Below are positions 38,147-49,305 of a stretch of 64,000 nucleotides of DNA, piece by piece. Source of the DNA: Phycisphaeraceae bacterium (GTDB lineage Bacteria; Planctomycetota; Phycisphaerae; Phycisphaerales; UBA1924); NCBI GenBank assembly GCA_007693965.1, contig RECQ01000036.1, forward strand, positions 124,001 through 188,000, read 5' to 3'. Within the stretch, counting starts at the first letter, position 1, and each line of letters starts with the position of its first letter. A program made the translations under genes and the position numbers. The notes under the pieces were generated by a model that did not search any database, was not told the origin of the DNA, and was given only the letters and a program-made list of their open reading frames with translations.

Positions 38147-38520
38147 TGTGTTCTTCCCTTCCAAATCAAACCCGTCGACACAACGTCGACTCGAGCGCGC
38201 ACACGCGTGAGCGCTCTCTACTTCATGACGTGTTCAGTTGTCGAGATTTTGCGACGCCTGAACTCTTATACGAAAGGCGTCTGCATTCAAAATAGAAATC
38301 AGCGCTTACGTTGCAAGGAAATTCGATGGAGTCTCATGTCATCGAATCGCTGCGGGCAGTGTCGCCGCGATCACATTCTCACCCGGAAAACACCGGGGTG
38401 ATTACGCGTTCCAAGCCCTCAGGCCGCTCCTGCGCCGCACTTGTACGGGCATAGTTTGCAGTGCGGACTCCCCATCCGCTCTGCGCCCTGTTAATGCAGA
38501 AAATCAGGTGTTCTCACTAC
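38147..38520. other. Gene-free interval
   Basis: About 370 bp between the leftward PEP-CTERM-like gene and the MBL-rhodanese gene, AT-richer than its surroundings. Contains the candidate promoter above and a small palindrome GTCGACACAACGTCGAC near 38175. No coding sequence supported. Confidence 0.45.
38289..38316 (-). promoter_or_regulatory. Candidate promoter of the PEP-CTERM-like gene
   Basis: Minus-strand TTGCAA (38311-38316) and TATTTT (38289-38294) with a 16-bp spacer, in an AT-rich island about 145 bp before the gene start. Confidence 0.35.
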
Positions 38521-39957
38521 TCAGCGAAGCGCCCGCGACTGCTCCGCCCACGCCAGATAGCCGCCCTCGAGGTTCGTCGCGTCGAACCCCGCGCGGCGCA
38601 GCAGCGCCGTCGCACGCGCTGAGCGCACACCGCTGCGGCAATGCACCACGATCGGCCTGTCGCGCGGCAATTCCTCAATCCGTTCGGGCAGTCGCACGTG
38701 CGTCGCATTCAACGCGCCGGCGATGTGCCCCTCGTCGTATTCGTCCATGCGGCGCACATCCAGGATGAATGGCGCCTCGCCGGAATCGAGCCGCGAACGC
38801 AGCGCCTTGGCGTCGATCTCCGGAGCCTCGGCCAGCTTGCCTCCGGCGCGCCCATGCGCATCGACTTCCTCCGGCGCCGCCCAGCCTGTCACATCGTCAA
38901 CGCCCACGCGCACCAGGTCGCGCACCGCCTCCTCAAGACGCCCCTCCTCCACGATCAACGCGACCCGCTCCCCCTCGCGCACGTACGAGCCCGCGACCGC
39001 CGGAAAATTCCGATCCAGCGGCACGCTCAGCGCCCCGGGAATGTGACCCGCCCGAAACTTCGTCCACGGACGCGTGTCGATCAGCGCTGTCGACTTCGTG
39101 TCCAGCTTCGCCAGGCCCTGCGCATCCAATCGCGCCGGTCGCGGCAGCGACCCCAGCACCGGCGGGCCGTCGCGGTTCAATCGCTTCATGCGCGCAAAGT
39201 ACAGAGGCGGCTCGGGCTGCCCGCTGAGAATGTCCCTGACAAACCCTTCTTCATCCGCCGCGCCGATGATGGAGCTGTTGGTGAGCTTTTCATACCCCAC
39301 CGTCGACTGCGGCACAGCGCCCAGCGCCTTGCCGCAGGCGCTCCCCGCCCCGTGCCCCGGCCACACCTGAACGAAGTCGGGCGTCTTGACGAACTTGAGC
39401 ACCGACCTGCGCAGCTCGCGCGCCGCCGGCTCCTTGGCGCCCGCCTGCCCCGCCGCCGTCTCAAGGAGGTCCGGCCGGCCCAGGTCGCCGACGAAGACGA
39501 AATCGCCGGTCACGATGCCCAGCGGCGCCGTCGCCCCGGCGCCCTCATCGAGCACCTCGAAACACAGATGCTCCGGCGTGTGACCCGGCGTATGGATGGC
39601 GGTGAGGCGCACGCCGCCAATGCGGAACGAATCGCCGTCGTGCAGCAGAACATGGACGTACGACCCGCCGCCCGATTTCTTGTCGAGCCACGTGTAGCGC
39701 CAGCCCTCGCCCCCCTCGTCGGAGAGGTAGAGCCTGGCGCCGGTCCTCTCCGCCAGCTCGCGGGCGCCGGAGAGAAAGTCAGCGTGGATGTGCGTCTCGG
39801 CGATCGCGGTGATGCGCAGCCCCTCCCCCGCCGCGGCGTCGATGTAGCGGTCCACATCGCGCTCGGGGTCGATCACCAGCGCCTCGCGCGTGCGCTGGCA
39901 CCCGATCAGGTACGCGGCCTGGGCCAGCTTGTCGTCGTACATCATTCGCAGCAGCAT
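38521..39957 (-). CDS. Metallo-beta-lactamase-fold hydrolase with two rhodanese domains
   Basis: 478 residues. The MBL domain (1-250) has metal ligands in AETHIHADFLSG (His56, His58, Asp60), HTPGHTPEH, GDFVFVGDLGRPDLL and WPGHGAGSACG, the pattern of persulfide-dioxygenase/glyoxalase-II-like enzymes. Two rhodanese modules follow. The first (~280-360) has RVALIVEEGR at the loop and no catalytic Cys; the second (~380-478) has VVHCRSGVRSARA with Cys440. This matches MBL-rhodanese fusions that oxidise glutathione persulfide and handle sulfane sulfur in the cytoplasm. The start codon lies immediately next to a heptamer array, so its mRNA leader would be repeat sequence; ATGs at 39945 and 39942 are alternatives. 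Confidence 0.88.
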   Translation of the reverse strand: MLLRMMYDDKLAQAAYLIGCQRTREALVIDPERDVDRYIDAAAGEGLRITAIAETHIHADFLSGARELAERTGARLYLSDEGGEGWRYTWLDKKSGGGSYVHVLLHDGDSFRIGGVRLTAIHTPGHTPEHLCFEVLDEGAGATAPLGIVTGDFVFVGDLGRPDLLETAAGQAGAKEPAARELRRSVLKFVKTPDFVQVWPGHGAGSACGKALGAVPQSTVGYEKLTNSSIIGAADEEGFVRDILSGQPEPPLYFARMKRLNRDGPPVLGSLPRPARLDAQGLAKLDTKSTALIDTRPWTKFRAGHIPGALSVPLDRNFPAVAGSYVREGERVALIVEEGRLEEAVRDLVRVGVDDVTGWAAPEEVDAHGRAGGKLAEAPEIDAKALRSRLDSGEAPFILDVRRMDEYDEGHIAGALNATHVRLPERIEELPRDRPIVVHCRSGVRSARATALLRRAGFDATNLEGGYLAWAEQSRALR

Positions 39958-39961
39958 GGGG

Positions 39962-40077
39962 GAGTTCCGAGTTCTGAGTACCGAGTACCGAGTACCGAGT
40001 ACCGATTACCGAGAGCCGAGTTCTGAGTTCCGAGTTCCGAGTTCTGAGTTCTGAGTTCTGAGTTCTGAGCGCTGAGA
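39962..40077 (+). repeat. GAGTNCY heptamer array, locus 4
   Basis: About sixteen tandem units of GAGT(A/T)C(C/T), all in one orientation with a small irregularity near 40003-40016. It lies in the divergent gap between the MBL-rhodanese start (5 bp away) and the dockerin protein gene. Confidence 0.9.
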
Positions 40078-40225
40078 GACGGGTGGGGGGGATGTTTTCC
40101 TCCCAAGATTGACCACCGGTCGTCATTATTGCAGGATCGCGGGCGTCGTGTCCGGCTTTTTTCTTGCATCGGCGGTCCATCGCGTGTATCGCAGAGATTC
40201 AGAAATGTCACCCGTCTTGGAGTTG

Positions 40226-41572
40226 ATGCAGATGAAACACCAATCGATCCTTCGCGTCCTCATGTTCGCGGCGCCCGCAGCCACTGCCCTCGCCGCCGCC
40301 GCCGCCGCCACCACCGCGCAGCCGGCCCACATCGTGATCTACGCCTTCGATCAGCGCGACGATCTGATCATCCGCGTCGAGGACAAGAACGGCGACGGAT
40401 CCACCACCGGCCCCGGCGAAGTCACGCTCTTCTTCGACTCGACCGTCCCCGACACCGGCGTCTTCAACGCCCAGGGCATGCTGGCCCTCGATGTGGACAA
40501 GCTCCTCGCAACCGACAACTTCGATCCCGAGAAGGTCGTCCTCCTCCAGGACCTGAACGGCGACGGGAGCGCATTCGGCCCCGGCGAGAGCCTGGTCTGG
40601 TTCGACGGACGCATCCCAGGGGATCTCACGATCGACAATCCCGTCGACATCAAGTTCGGCCCTGGCGGCGCCATCTATCTCTTTGACAACAACACGCTCA
40701 GCGACACCACCCCCGAAGCGATCTACCGTCTCGAAGACATCAACGGCGACGGCGTCGTCGACATCGATACGCCCGGCGAGGTGACGAAGTTCTTCGAGCT
40801 CTCTCCCATCGGCAGCTCCTTCGGCGCCACCTGCTTCTCGCTCGAATTCGACGCCGCGGGCTTCTGCTACGCCTACGACATCTCGGACCCCGAGGAGCGC
40901 ATCCACCGCATCACTCCCGACGGATCGTCGAGCAGCGTCTTCCTCACCAGCCAGACGCTTTTCAACCTCACCAACACGCTCTTCTTCTCCGGCGCCCGCA
41001 AGATGGCCCACAACCCGCACACCGACGAGATCATCATCACCGCCAGCGAGTGGCCCGGAAGCCGCCAGCGCTTCATTGCGCTGCGCGATCAGTCAGGCAG
41101 CGGCACGATCAACTCACCATCCGAAATCCGCACGCTGTGGCGCTCCGAGTTCAACGCCGACGGCGTGATCGGCTTCCCGCGCGACTTCGTCTACATCCCC
41201 GAAGATGGATCGATCATCTTCGTTGACTCCGGCCGCAACCAGATCGTGCGCCTCTTCGACATCGACGGGAACGGCGACTACCTGGGCCCCGGCGAAACGA
41301 CGGTCCTCTACAACGCCGACGACGCCGCCATGGCGGGCCAGGTCGCGGCCACGCTCATGCTCAGCGTCGCCGCCGCCGTCGTCACCACGCCGCCCTGCCC
41401 CGCCGATCTCAGCGGCGACGGCTCCGTCGGCAGCGCCGACCTGGCCATCCTGCTCGGGTGCTGGGGCAAGGTCTCCGGCGCCTGCGCCGGGGCGGATCTC
41501 ACCGGCGACACCCTCGTCGGCAGCGCCGACCTGGCCTTCCTGCTCGGCAACTGGGGACCCTGCCCGGACTGA
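40226..41572 (+). CDS. Secreted protein with Ca2+-loop repeats and C-terminal dockerin-like repeats
   Basis: 448 residues from ATG 40226 (GGAG 5 nt upstream; ATG 40232 also possible). Signal peptide with an Ala-rich core (PAATALAAAAAATTAQPA). The body has four Asp-rich loops like EF-hand loops (DKNGDGSTTGPGEV, DLNGDGSAFGPGES, DINGDGVVDIDTPGEV, DIDGNGDYLGPGET) spaced ~75-200 residues apart within a propeller-like beta region. The C-terminus carries two dockerin-like units, CPADLSGDGSVGSADLAILLG and ADLTGDTLVGSADLAFLLG, ending GPCPD, a tail common in planctomycete secreted proteins. A role in cell-surface or matrix assembly by Ca2+-dependent contacts is inference. No cohesin was seen in the window. 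Confidence 0.82.
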   Translation: MQMKHQSILRVLMFAAPAATALAAAAAATTAQPAHIVIYAFDQRDDLIIRVEDKNGDGSTTGPGEVTLFFDSTVPDTGVFNAQGMLALDVDKLLATDNFDPEKVVLLQDLNGDGSAFGPGESLVWFDGRIPGDLTIDNPVDIKFGPGGAIYLFDNNTLSDTTPEAIYRLEDINGDGVVDIDTPGEVTKFFELSPIGSSFGATCFSLEFDAAGFCYAYDISDPEERIHRITPDGSSSSVFLTSQTLFNLTNTLFFSGARKMAHNPHTDEIIITASEWPGSRQRFIALRDQSGSGTINSPSEIRTLWRSEFNADGVIGFPRDFVYIPEDGSIIFVDSGRNQIVRLFDIDGNGDYLGPGETTVLYNADDAAMAGQVAATLMLSVAAAVVTTPPCPADLSGDGSVGSADLAILLGCWGKVSGACAGADLTGDTLVGSADLAFLLGNWGPCPD

Positions 41573-41660
41573 AGAGCCCCGGCCCCCGACCCCGCGCCTC
41601 CTTCCCCAATTTTCTCGCTGTGCCTCTGAGCCCCTGTGGTTCTTCCCGCAAAAACAAGAA

Positions 41661-41690
41661 TGGCCGGGGCCTTTCACAGCCCCGGCCATC
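41661..41690. terminator. Bidirectional hairpin between convergent genes
   Basis: Perfect 11-bp stem ATGGCCGGGGC / GCCCCGGCCAT with an 8-nt loop. It lies between the dockerin gene and the HU gene, which converge here. T-tracts are short on both sides, so termination strength is uncertain. Confidence 0.6.
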
Positions 41691-41726
41691 ATTCATTCGT
41701 CAGTCATCGTGAAGCCGCAAACAGGC

Positions 41727-42137
41727 TCACACCATGCTCTTGAGCGCCTTGAGGGGGCGCACCTTGACGACCTTGCGGGCCGGCTTGGCCTTGAACATGG
41801 TCTCCTCGCCGGTGAAGGGATTGATTCCCTTGCGGGCGCGGGTGGCGGGCTTCTTCTGGACGGTGACCTTCATCAGGCCGCCGAAGTTGACCACGCCGGG
41901 GCCGCTGGTCCCCAGGTCCTTGGCCATCATCTGCGAAGCGACGTCGAAGACGTCGGCGACCTGCTTGCGGGTCAGGTCGGTGTTCTCGGCGATGGTCTTG
42001 AAGAACTCGCTCTTGGTGCGTGCCTTCTTGGTTCCAGGGATCGTCGCGCGCCGCGTTGCGGCCTTTTTGGTCGTCTTTTTGCGGGCGGTGGTCTTCTTCC
42101 GAGTCGTCTTCTTCCGTGCGGCGGTTTTTCTCGCCAT
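41727..42137 (-). CDS. HU-family DNA-binding protein with lysine-rich H1-like tail
   Basis: 136 residues from ATG 42137, preceded by GGAGG at 8 nt. Residues ~1-42 are almost only Lys, Arg, Thr and Ala (RKKTTRKKTTARKKTTKKAA), like eukaryotic histone H1 tails. The rest is an HU domain: KSEFFKTIAENTDLTRKQVADVF, VVNFGGLMKVTVQKK, and the DNA-arm region RKGINPFTGEETMFKAKPAR. HU proteins bend and compact DNA in the nucleoid; the tail would add non-specific binding. Basic-tailed HU proteins are known from planctomycetes and a few other groups. Free-standing, with its own hairpin terminator. Confidence 0.92.
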   Translation of the reverse strand: MARKTAARKKTTRKKTTARKKTTKKAATRRATIPGTKKARTKSEFFKTIAENTDLTRKQVADVFDVASQMMAKDLGTSGPGVVNFGGLMKVTVQKKPATRARKGINPFTGEETMFKAKPARKVVKVRPLKALKSMV

Positions 42138-42438
42138 GATTGGAGCCTCCATGATCTCTCGTGCCAGGACGCCGGCTCACACGGCCGACCGTCTTCACGT
42201 TCACGGGGATTAAGCGGGTTTGTACTCCCGCCGGGCTCCCCGCACAAGCGGTTTTGCCCGGTTTTTATCGGGTATTTTGACGCCCCTCCCTTGAAATCTA
42301 GATGGAAGACACCACGGAACGCCCGTCGCGGCGTGAAAATCAAGCCCCGGGGCGGGTTCCCATCGGTGATGAAAACACCTGAAATACCAGACACTTCCGT
42401 GCCCCCCGGGCCGCGCGAGAGGCCGCGCCCAAGGCGAC
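42138..42438. other. Intergenic stretch between HU and DUF4139-like genes
   Basis: About 300 bp upstream of the HU gene (leftward) and downstream of the leftward DUF4139-like gene. Contains the HU promoter region; I could not assign -35/-10 boxes. A small CCCGG...TCGGG hairpin near 42258 is the only structure noticed. Confidence 0.4.
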
Positions 42439-44196
42439 TCACCTCCAGAAGTAATTCCACTTGTAGTCCAGATCGGCCTGCTCCCCCGGCTCAATCGTGA
42501 ACTCCCACGTCACCCGGCTGACGCCATTCAGTGCGGTCCACCAGTGCGGCGGGGACCACCATCGCCGCCAGCCGTCCCAGCCCCGACCCGGGAAACCCGC
42601 TCCGTCCAACAGGCTCAGCTTCTCGATCCTGGCCTCCGCAGTGGCGCTCTCGACGTCCCCCAGCAGGTATCGCACAACCTCCATCCGGACCGGGTGATCC
42701 TTGCGGTTCGTCAGCGACACCCGACCCTCAAGAAGAATGCGCGCATACGTACTGCCGTGCCAGCGAATCGCATCCGGCTCGCGGCCAACCTCGCTGTCGG
42801 ACCGGTCGACCTCGATGTCCGTGGCGGGCGCCAGCGTGATCTCCGCTCGGCCGCCGATTGAGGTGTAGGGCATCAACCCCTGGGACAGCGGCGTGCCGCC
42901 GCTCAGGATCAGCGTCGGAGCGGTGGTGAAAGGATGCTCGGTGGTGTTGGTCATGCGCAGCGTATGGTTCGCCATCGGCCGCAGAAGAAGATCCGAAATT
43001 TCTCTCTGCTGATTCGGGTTCATGCCATGCACGGCCTCCCTCGGCGGCACGGCGGGAAGCTCAAGCGTGTAGACGTCTTCGTACTCCACCTCGCCGCTCG
43101 CGATGTGCATGACCATCCGCTCGCCGCGCTTCAGCGACAGGTGTTCGACGCTGAAGAGGTAGAAATCCTCGCTGGAGTCGGCGCCGACAACCTCGGGCAC
43201 TCCGCCGGGCTGGGGCCTGTCGCGCCCCGTCGCCTCCCTTCGCGCATCGAAACTGGCCTGCGTCATAAGAAGGTGAGCCATCGCCGGCGCCGCAGCGGAG
43301 AGCGTCTGAAAGAACGACGAGAGCGCCGGAGCCGTCTCCATCATGCCCATCGGATCGAGCATGTCCTTGAATGTGAACGACGGCGCCCCGATCGCGAGCT
43401 GCACCAGCGCGTTTTCGAAATCCGCCAGCTCGTTCAGGATCGTCCCCTGGAGCGTGAGGCGGGCGATCCCCGGGCTGACGATCTCGAACTTGTACGACGG
43501 GATCCAGCGAACGCCCTTTTGAAGATAGAGAAGCCCGACATCCGCCGCCTCCGAAGGATCGTGATCTCCCCAGTCGAGCGCCAGGGTGAGGACGTGGCCC
43601 TGCTCCTGCGTTGAATACACAAGCTCCGGCGTGTCGAAAAACTCCAGCTCGCGGATCGATGCCACCGGAATCACGCGCACACCGCTCTCGGTTTCAAGCA
43701 GCACGAGCGACGCCTGATGGACAGGCCTTGTGGCGCCGAAGCCGGCATGTCCCGGCGCCGGGGGCGCCTCCGGCGTCAGTGTTTCGAGAATCTTCGCTTC
43801 AACCCGCTCGCTGCCGATGGAGACAACGCATCGCGCGCCGACGTTGCCCCGCAGCAGATCCGGGATCGACACCGCCCGTCGCTCCCCTTCGACAGTCGCC
43901 GCTCCTGCAATGGCGGCGCCGAGTGTGGCTCCAGGCTCGTTCGTGAACGGCCAGAAACCGCCGAGGATCGGTGTCGGCAGCCGGTTCAGAACGACCCAGC
44001 CGCGTTCATCCGTCTTCACACGCCCCCGATGCATCGCGAAGGCGTGGCCATCCTTGAAAACGACCAGCTCCCGAATCGGAAGCGCATCCCACGCCTCACT
44101 TTTGCCTTGATTCCCATTCCCCGTCGCCACCGCCCCCGTCGCCACCGAGGCCGCGAGTGCGAGGCAGACCAACATCGCTCGACGCTGACTTTGCAT
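42439..44196 (-). CDS. Secreted DUF4139-like conserved protein
   Basis: 585 residues from ATG 44196, which has AAAGGAGA 6 nt upstream. The frame stays open to 44925, but that part is antisense-frame sequence of the metallopeptidase gene and is not protein-like. Signal peptide RRAMLVCLALAASVATGAVA. The N-terminal region (LVVFKDGHAFAMHRGRV) and the C-terminal NRKDHPVRMEVVRYLLGD ... WEFTIEPGEQADLDYKW pattern fit DUF4139-type proteins, in which mucoidy or cell-envelope phenotypes have been proposed but no activity is established. Transcribed in the same direction as the peptidase gene 86 bp upstream. Confidence 0.75.
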   Translation of the reverse strand: MQSQRRAMLVCLALAASVATGAVATGNGNQGKSEAWDALPIRELVVFKDGHAFAMHRGRVKTDERGWVVLNRLPTPILGGFWPFTNEPGATLGAAIAGAATVEGERRAVSIPDLLRGNVGARCVVSIGSERVEAKILETLTPEAPPAPGHAGFGATRPVHQASLVLLETESGVRVIPVASIRELEFFDTPELVYSTQEQGHVLTLALDWGDHDPSEAADVGLLYLQKGVRWIPSYKFEIVSPGIARLTLQGTILNELADFENALVQLAIGAPSFTFKDMLDPMGMMETAPALSSFFQTLSAAAPAMAHLLMTQASFDARREATGRDRPQPGGVPEVVGADSSEDFYLFSVEHLSLKRGERMVMHIASGEVEYEDVYTLELPAVPPREAVHGMNPNQQREISDLLLRPMANHTLRMTNTTEHPFTTAPTLILSGGTPLSQGLMPYTSIGGRAEITLAPATDIEVDRSDSEVGREPDAIRWHGSTYARILLEGRVSLTNRKDHPVRMEVVRYLLGDVESATAEARIEKLSLLDGAGFPGRGWDGWRRWWSPPHWWTALNGVSRVTWEFTIEPGEQADLDYKWNYFWR

Positions 44197-44282
44197 GAGA
44201 AGTCTCCTTTCGTCACGAATAGTGACGGAGCAAGACCCTCTGGGTTCCATCAAAACAAGGCGACCACCCTGCGATTCGAGAA

Positions 44283-44981
44283 TCACCGCCGCGCCGTCGC
44301 CCTCAGAATGAAATACGCCAGCGTCAGAATCGCCGTCAGCGTGGCGGCGACATACGTCAGGGCCGCGGCGTTGAGCACCTTGCCCACCTCCCGCTCCTCC
44401 GCCCCCGCCACCATCCCCGTCTCTGACAGAATCCGCCGCGCCCGGGAGCTGGCGTCGAACTCCACCGGCAGGTTCACGAGCTGGAAGAAGACCACCACCG
44501 AGAAGAGTGCGATCGCGCCCCACATCAGCCACATCCCCATCGCGTTCGCGGCGCCGCCGAGGAACATGCCGATGATGAAGATGAAGATCGCCATGTTGCT
44601 CCCCACCGAGGCCAGCGGCACAACGCCGTTGCGGATCACCAGCGGGGCGTAGTTCGTCGCATCCTGGATCGCGTGCCCCGCCTCGTGGGCGGCGATGCCC
44701 AGCGACGCCAGGCTCCGCCCGCTGTGCACATCCGGGCTCAGCCGCAGCACCTTGTGGCGCGGATCGTAATGGTCGCTCAGCGTCCCCTGCGTCATCTCGA
44801 TGCTCACGCTCTGCAGGTTGTTGCTGTCCAGAATCCGCCGCGCCGCCGCGGCCCCGGTGAGCCCGCTCGACGCCGCCATCTTGCTGGCCTTGTGATACGC
44901 CGACTTCACCTTCCACTGCGCCCAAAGTGAAAGCAGCAGCGCCGGCGCCAGAATGATGAAATACAGGGGATCGAAGATCAT
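44283..44981 (-). CDS. Membrane zinc metallopeptidase, YugP/Zn_peptidase_2 family
   Basis: 232 residues. N-terminal membrane segment (FIILAPALLLSLWAQWKVKS), the family's DHYDPRHKVLRLSPDVHSG segment, zinc motif GIAAHEAGHAIQDAT (HEAGH), then two or three further membrane segments (VPLASVGSNMAIFIFIIGMF, ALFSVVVFFQLVNLPVEFDA) and a C-terminal helix. The order matches the YugP-type peptidases, which are integral to the inner membrane; substrate unknown. AAGGAAG lies just before the ATG. It follows clpB by 49 bp and may be read through from the heat-shock genes. Confidence 0.88.
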   Translation of the reverse strand: MIFDPLYFIILAPALLLSLWAQWKVKSAYHKASKMAASSGLTGAAAARRILDSNNLQSVSIEMTQGTLSDHYDPRHKVLRLSPDVHSGRSLASLGIAAHEAGHAIQDATNYAPLVIRNGVVPLASVGSNMAIFIFIIGMFLGGAANAMGMWLMWGAIALFSVVVFFQLVNLPVEFDASSRARRILSETGMVAGAEEREVGKVLNAAALTYVAATLTAILTLAYFILRATARR

Positions 44982-45001
44982 TGGTGCTTCCTTATTGCAT
45001 C

Positions 45002-45022
45002 ACCACAGAGCGGCTCTGTGGT
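45002..45022. other. Perfect palindrome between clpB and the peptidase gene
   Basis: ACCACAGAG CGG CTCTGTGGT: 9-bp stem, 3-nt loop, centred between the clpB stop and the next gene's ribosome site. It has no T-tract, so a processing or operator site is as likely as a terminator. Confidence 0.45.
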
Positions 45023-45030
45023 AAATCCCT

Positions 45031-47673
<2,643 letters not shown>

Positions 47674-47709
47674 GTGGTGCGCCTTCCTGTGCTGGGTCTG
47701 TTGTGGGAT

Positions 47710-47901
47710 CGGGGGGATGGAACGCGGAGTGCGCGGAGTTTTTGAGTGAAACGGAGTCGGAAAAGAAAGAAAAAATGGATTGTTCCGCGATCAGGACACA
47801 AGTGGCGAATCACGCGCAAACAGCGCTCGACACCACAACATCAATCCTTTCCCCCCTCCGTCTTACTCAAGAACTCCGCGCACTCCGCGTTCCTTCCCCC
47901 C
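47710..47901. repeat. Long inverted-repeat element C (GGAG-rich arms) between dnaJ-like and clpB genes
   Basis: Left arm 47710-47760 and right arm 47852-47901 are nearly perfect reverse complements (both read GGAACGCGGAGTGCGCGGAG in arm orientation), with a ~90-bp spacer. The right arm ends 4 bp from the stop codon of the DnaJ-like gene, and the left arm ends ~35 bp before the clpB start. Confidence 0.9.
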
Positions 47902-47905
47902 GAAA

Positions 47906-48955
47906 TCACTCCCGACGCGGATCAAACAATGACACGCGTCCCAACTCTTCCAGCAACTTCCGTTCCTCATCCGTCAGCGTCGCCGGAACCGTGATTTTCA
48001 GCTCCACGTACAGGTCTCCCCGCCCTCCGGTCCGCATCGGCAGCCCCTTGCCGCGCAGCCGCAGCTTCTGGCCGCTCTGCGAGCCCGGCGGCACTGTCAG
48101 TGTGACAGGCCCCTCCAAGGTCGGCGCCTCGACCTTCGCCCCCAGGGCCGCCTCCCACGGCGCGATCGGCAGCGTCGTCTCCAGGTTGTGGTCGCGCAGC
48201 CGGAACTTTCCGTGCGGCGCCACGCGCACGCGCAGCAGCAGATCCCCCGGCGCCCCGGCGCCGATCCCCTTCCCCCCCTGACCCGCCAGGCGGATCACCG
48301 CGCCGTCCGTCGTCCCCGGCGGGATGCGCACCGAATACTCGCGCTGCCCCCGCCGCGCCGCGCCCGACTCATCGCGCTCCGTCGTCTGCAGCGTGATCGA
48401 CTTGCTCGCCCCGTGGTACGCATCCTCCAGCGAAATGGTCACACTCGCCTCGACCGTCTCGCCCTTGCGCGAAACACGCCCCCCGCCCCGCGCCCCGCCG
48501 GCCCGCGCCCCCGCCCGAGCCCCGGCGAACTGATCGCCGAAGAGGGTTTCGAAGAACTCGCTGAAGCCGCCCATCCCCGAGCCGGCGCCCATGCCCCCCA
48601 TGCCGCCGAGGTCCTCGACGTTGAAGCGCACCGATCCGCCCCGCCCGCTCGCGGCGCCGGCCCGGCGTCCCCCCCCGCCGCCGAAGATCACGTCCTCCCA
48701 CCCCGACGGCGGCCGGAAGTCCTGCCCCGCCTTCCAGTTCTCGCCCAACGCGTCGTAGCGCTTGCGCTTCTCCGGATCCTTCAACACCTCGTACGCCTCG
48801 CCGATCTCGTGGAACCGCTTCTCGGCCTCGGGCGACTTGTTCACATCCGGGTGGTGCTCGCGGGCCAGCTTGCGGTAGGCGCGCTGGATCTCCTCCTGCG
48901 TGGCCGAACGGTCAACGTCGAGCGTCTCGTAATAGTCGCGGAATTTGACTGACAT
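47906..48955 (-). CDS. CbpA-type DnaJ co-chaperone (no zinc finger)
   Basis: 349 residues. J domain at the start (DYYETLDVDRSATQEEIQRA, with HPD in REHHPDVNKS), a Gly/Arg-rich G/F-like linker, then two C-terminal beta-sandwich client-binding domains (GETVEASVTISLEDAYHGAS, RIPPGTTDGAVIRLAGQGGKG) and a dimerisation tail. There is no CxxCxGxG zinc-finger region, so this is a class II/CbpA-like J protein. It stimulates a partner DnaK, which is not in this window. It heads a leftward unit with clpB. Confidence 0.92.
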   Translation of the reverse strand: MSVKFRDYYETLDVDRSATQEEIQRAYRKLAREHHPDVNKSPEAEKRFHEIGEAYEVLKDPEKRKRYDALGENWKAGQDFRPPSGWEDVIFGGGGGRRAGAASGRGGSVRFNVEDLGGMGGMGAGSGMGGFSEFFETLFGDQFAGARAGARAGGARGGGRVSRKGETVEASVTISLEDAYHGASKSITLQTTERDESGAARRGQREYSVRIPPGTTDGAVIRLAGQGGKGIGAGAPGDLLLRVRVAPHGKFRLRDHNLETTLPIAPWEAALGAKVEAPTLEGPVTLTVPPGSQSGQKLRLRGKGLPMRTGGRGDLYVELKITVPATLTDEERKLLEELGRVSLFDPRRE

Positions 48956-49305
48956 GGGCTGTGGTGAATCCCCTCCGTCGTCCCGGACGCTCGCGCGCCA
49001 GAGGCCGCTGTCTGCTAACTACCTGAAGCGTATGCAAACATCGTACCGGCCCCCCGCGCCCACTCTGCGGCCTTCACCCCGGCGCCCTCGACCCGCCCGG
49101 CGCCATTCTGACAGTCCGGCAGGCAGTCGCAGACACTCCTGACAGCGGCACACCGATTTTCCCGAGTTCTGCGGGCCATTCCGGGCCCAGTCCGGACTGG
49201 CGCCGCCTTTGCCTTCTGTACCCCCGACCGCGTCGACGGTGGGCGTCAACGCGGCGAGGACTCTGAAACGGCAATCACAGAAAGACCCACAAGGAGAACC
49301 GAACC
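48956..49305. other. Divergent promoter region of the chaperone genes
   Basis: 350 bp between the leftward DnaJ-like gene and the rightward Hsp20 pair. I looked for the CIRCE (TTAGCACTC-N9-GAGTGCTAA) and HAIR (CTTGAGT-N7-ACTCAAG) heat-shock operators and saw neither. A CAGTCCGGACTGG palindrome lies near 49189-49201. No coding sequence supported. Confidence 0.45.

Noticed and set aside
42439-44925. Open frame of 828 codons on the minus strand
   Set aside because: Only the part from 44196 is a gene (signal peptide and ribosome site there). The upstream 240 codons are an alternate frame of the metallopeptidase gene and are Gly/Ala/Arg-rich nonsense.
48956-49305. CIRCE or HAIR operator between the chaperone genes
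   Set aside because: Neither inverted repeat was found on direct reading.
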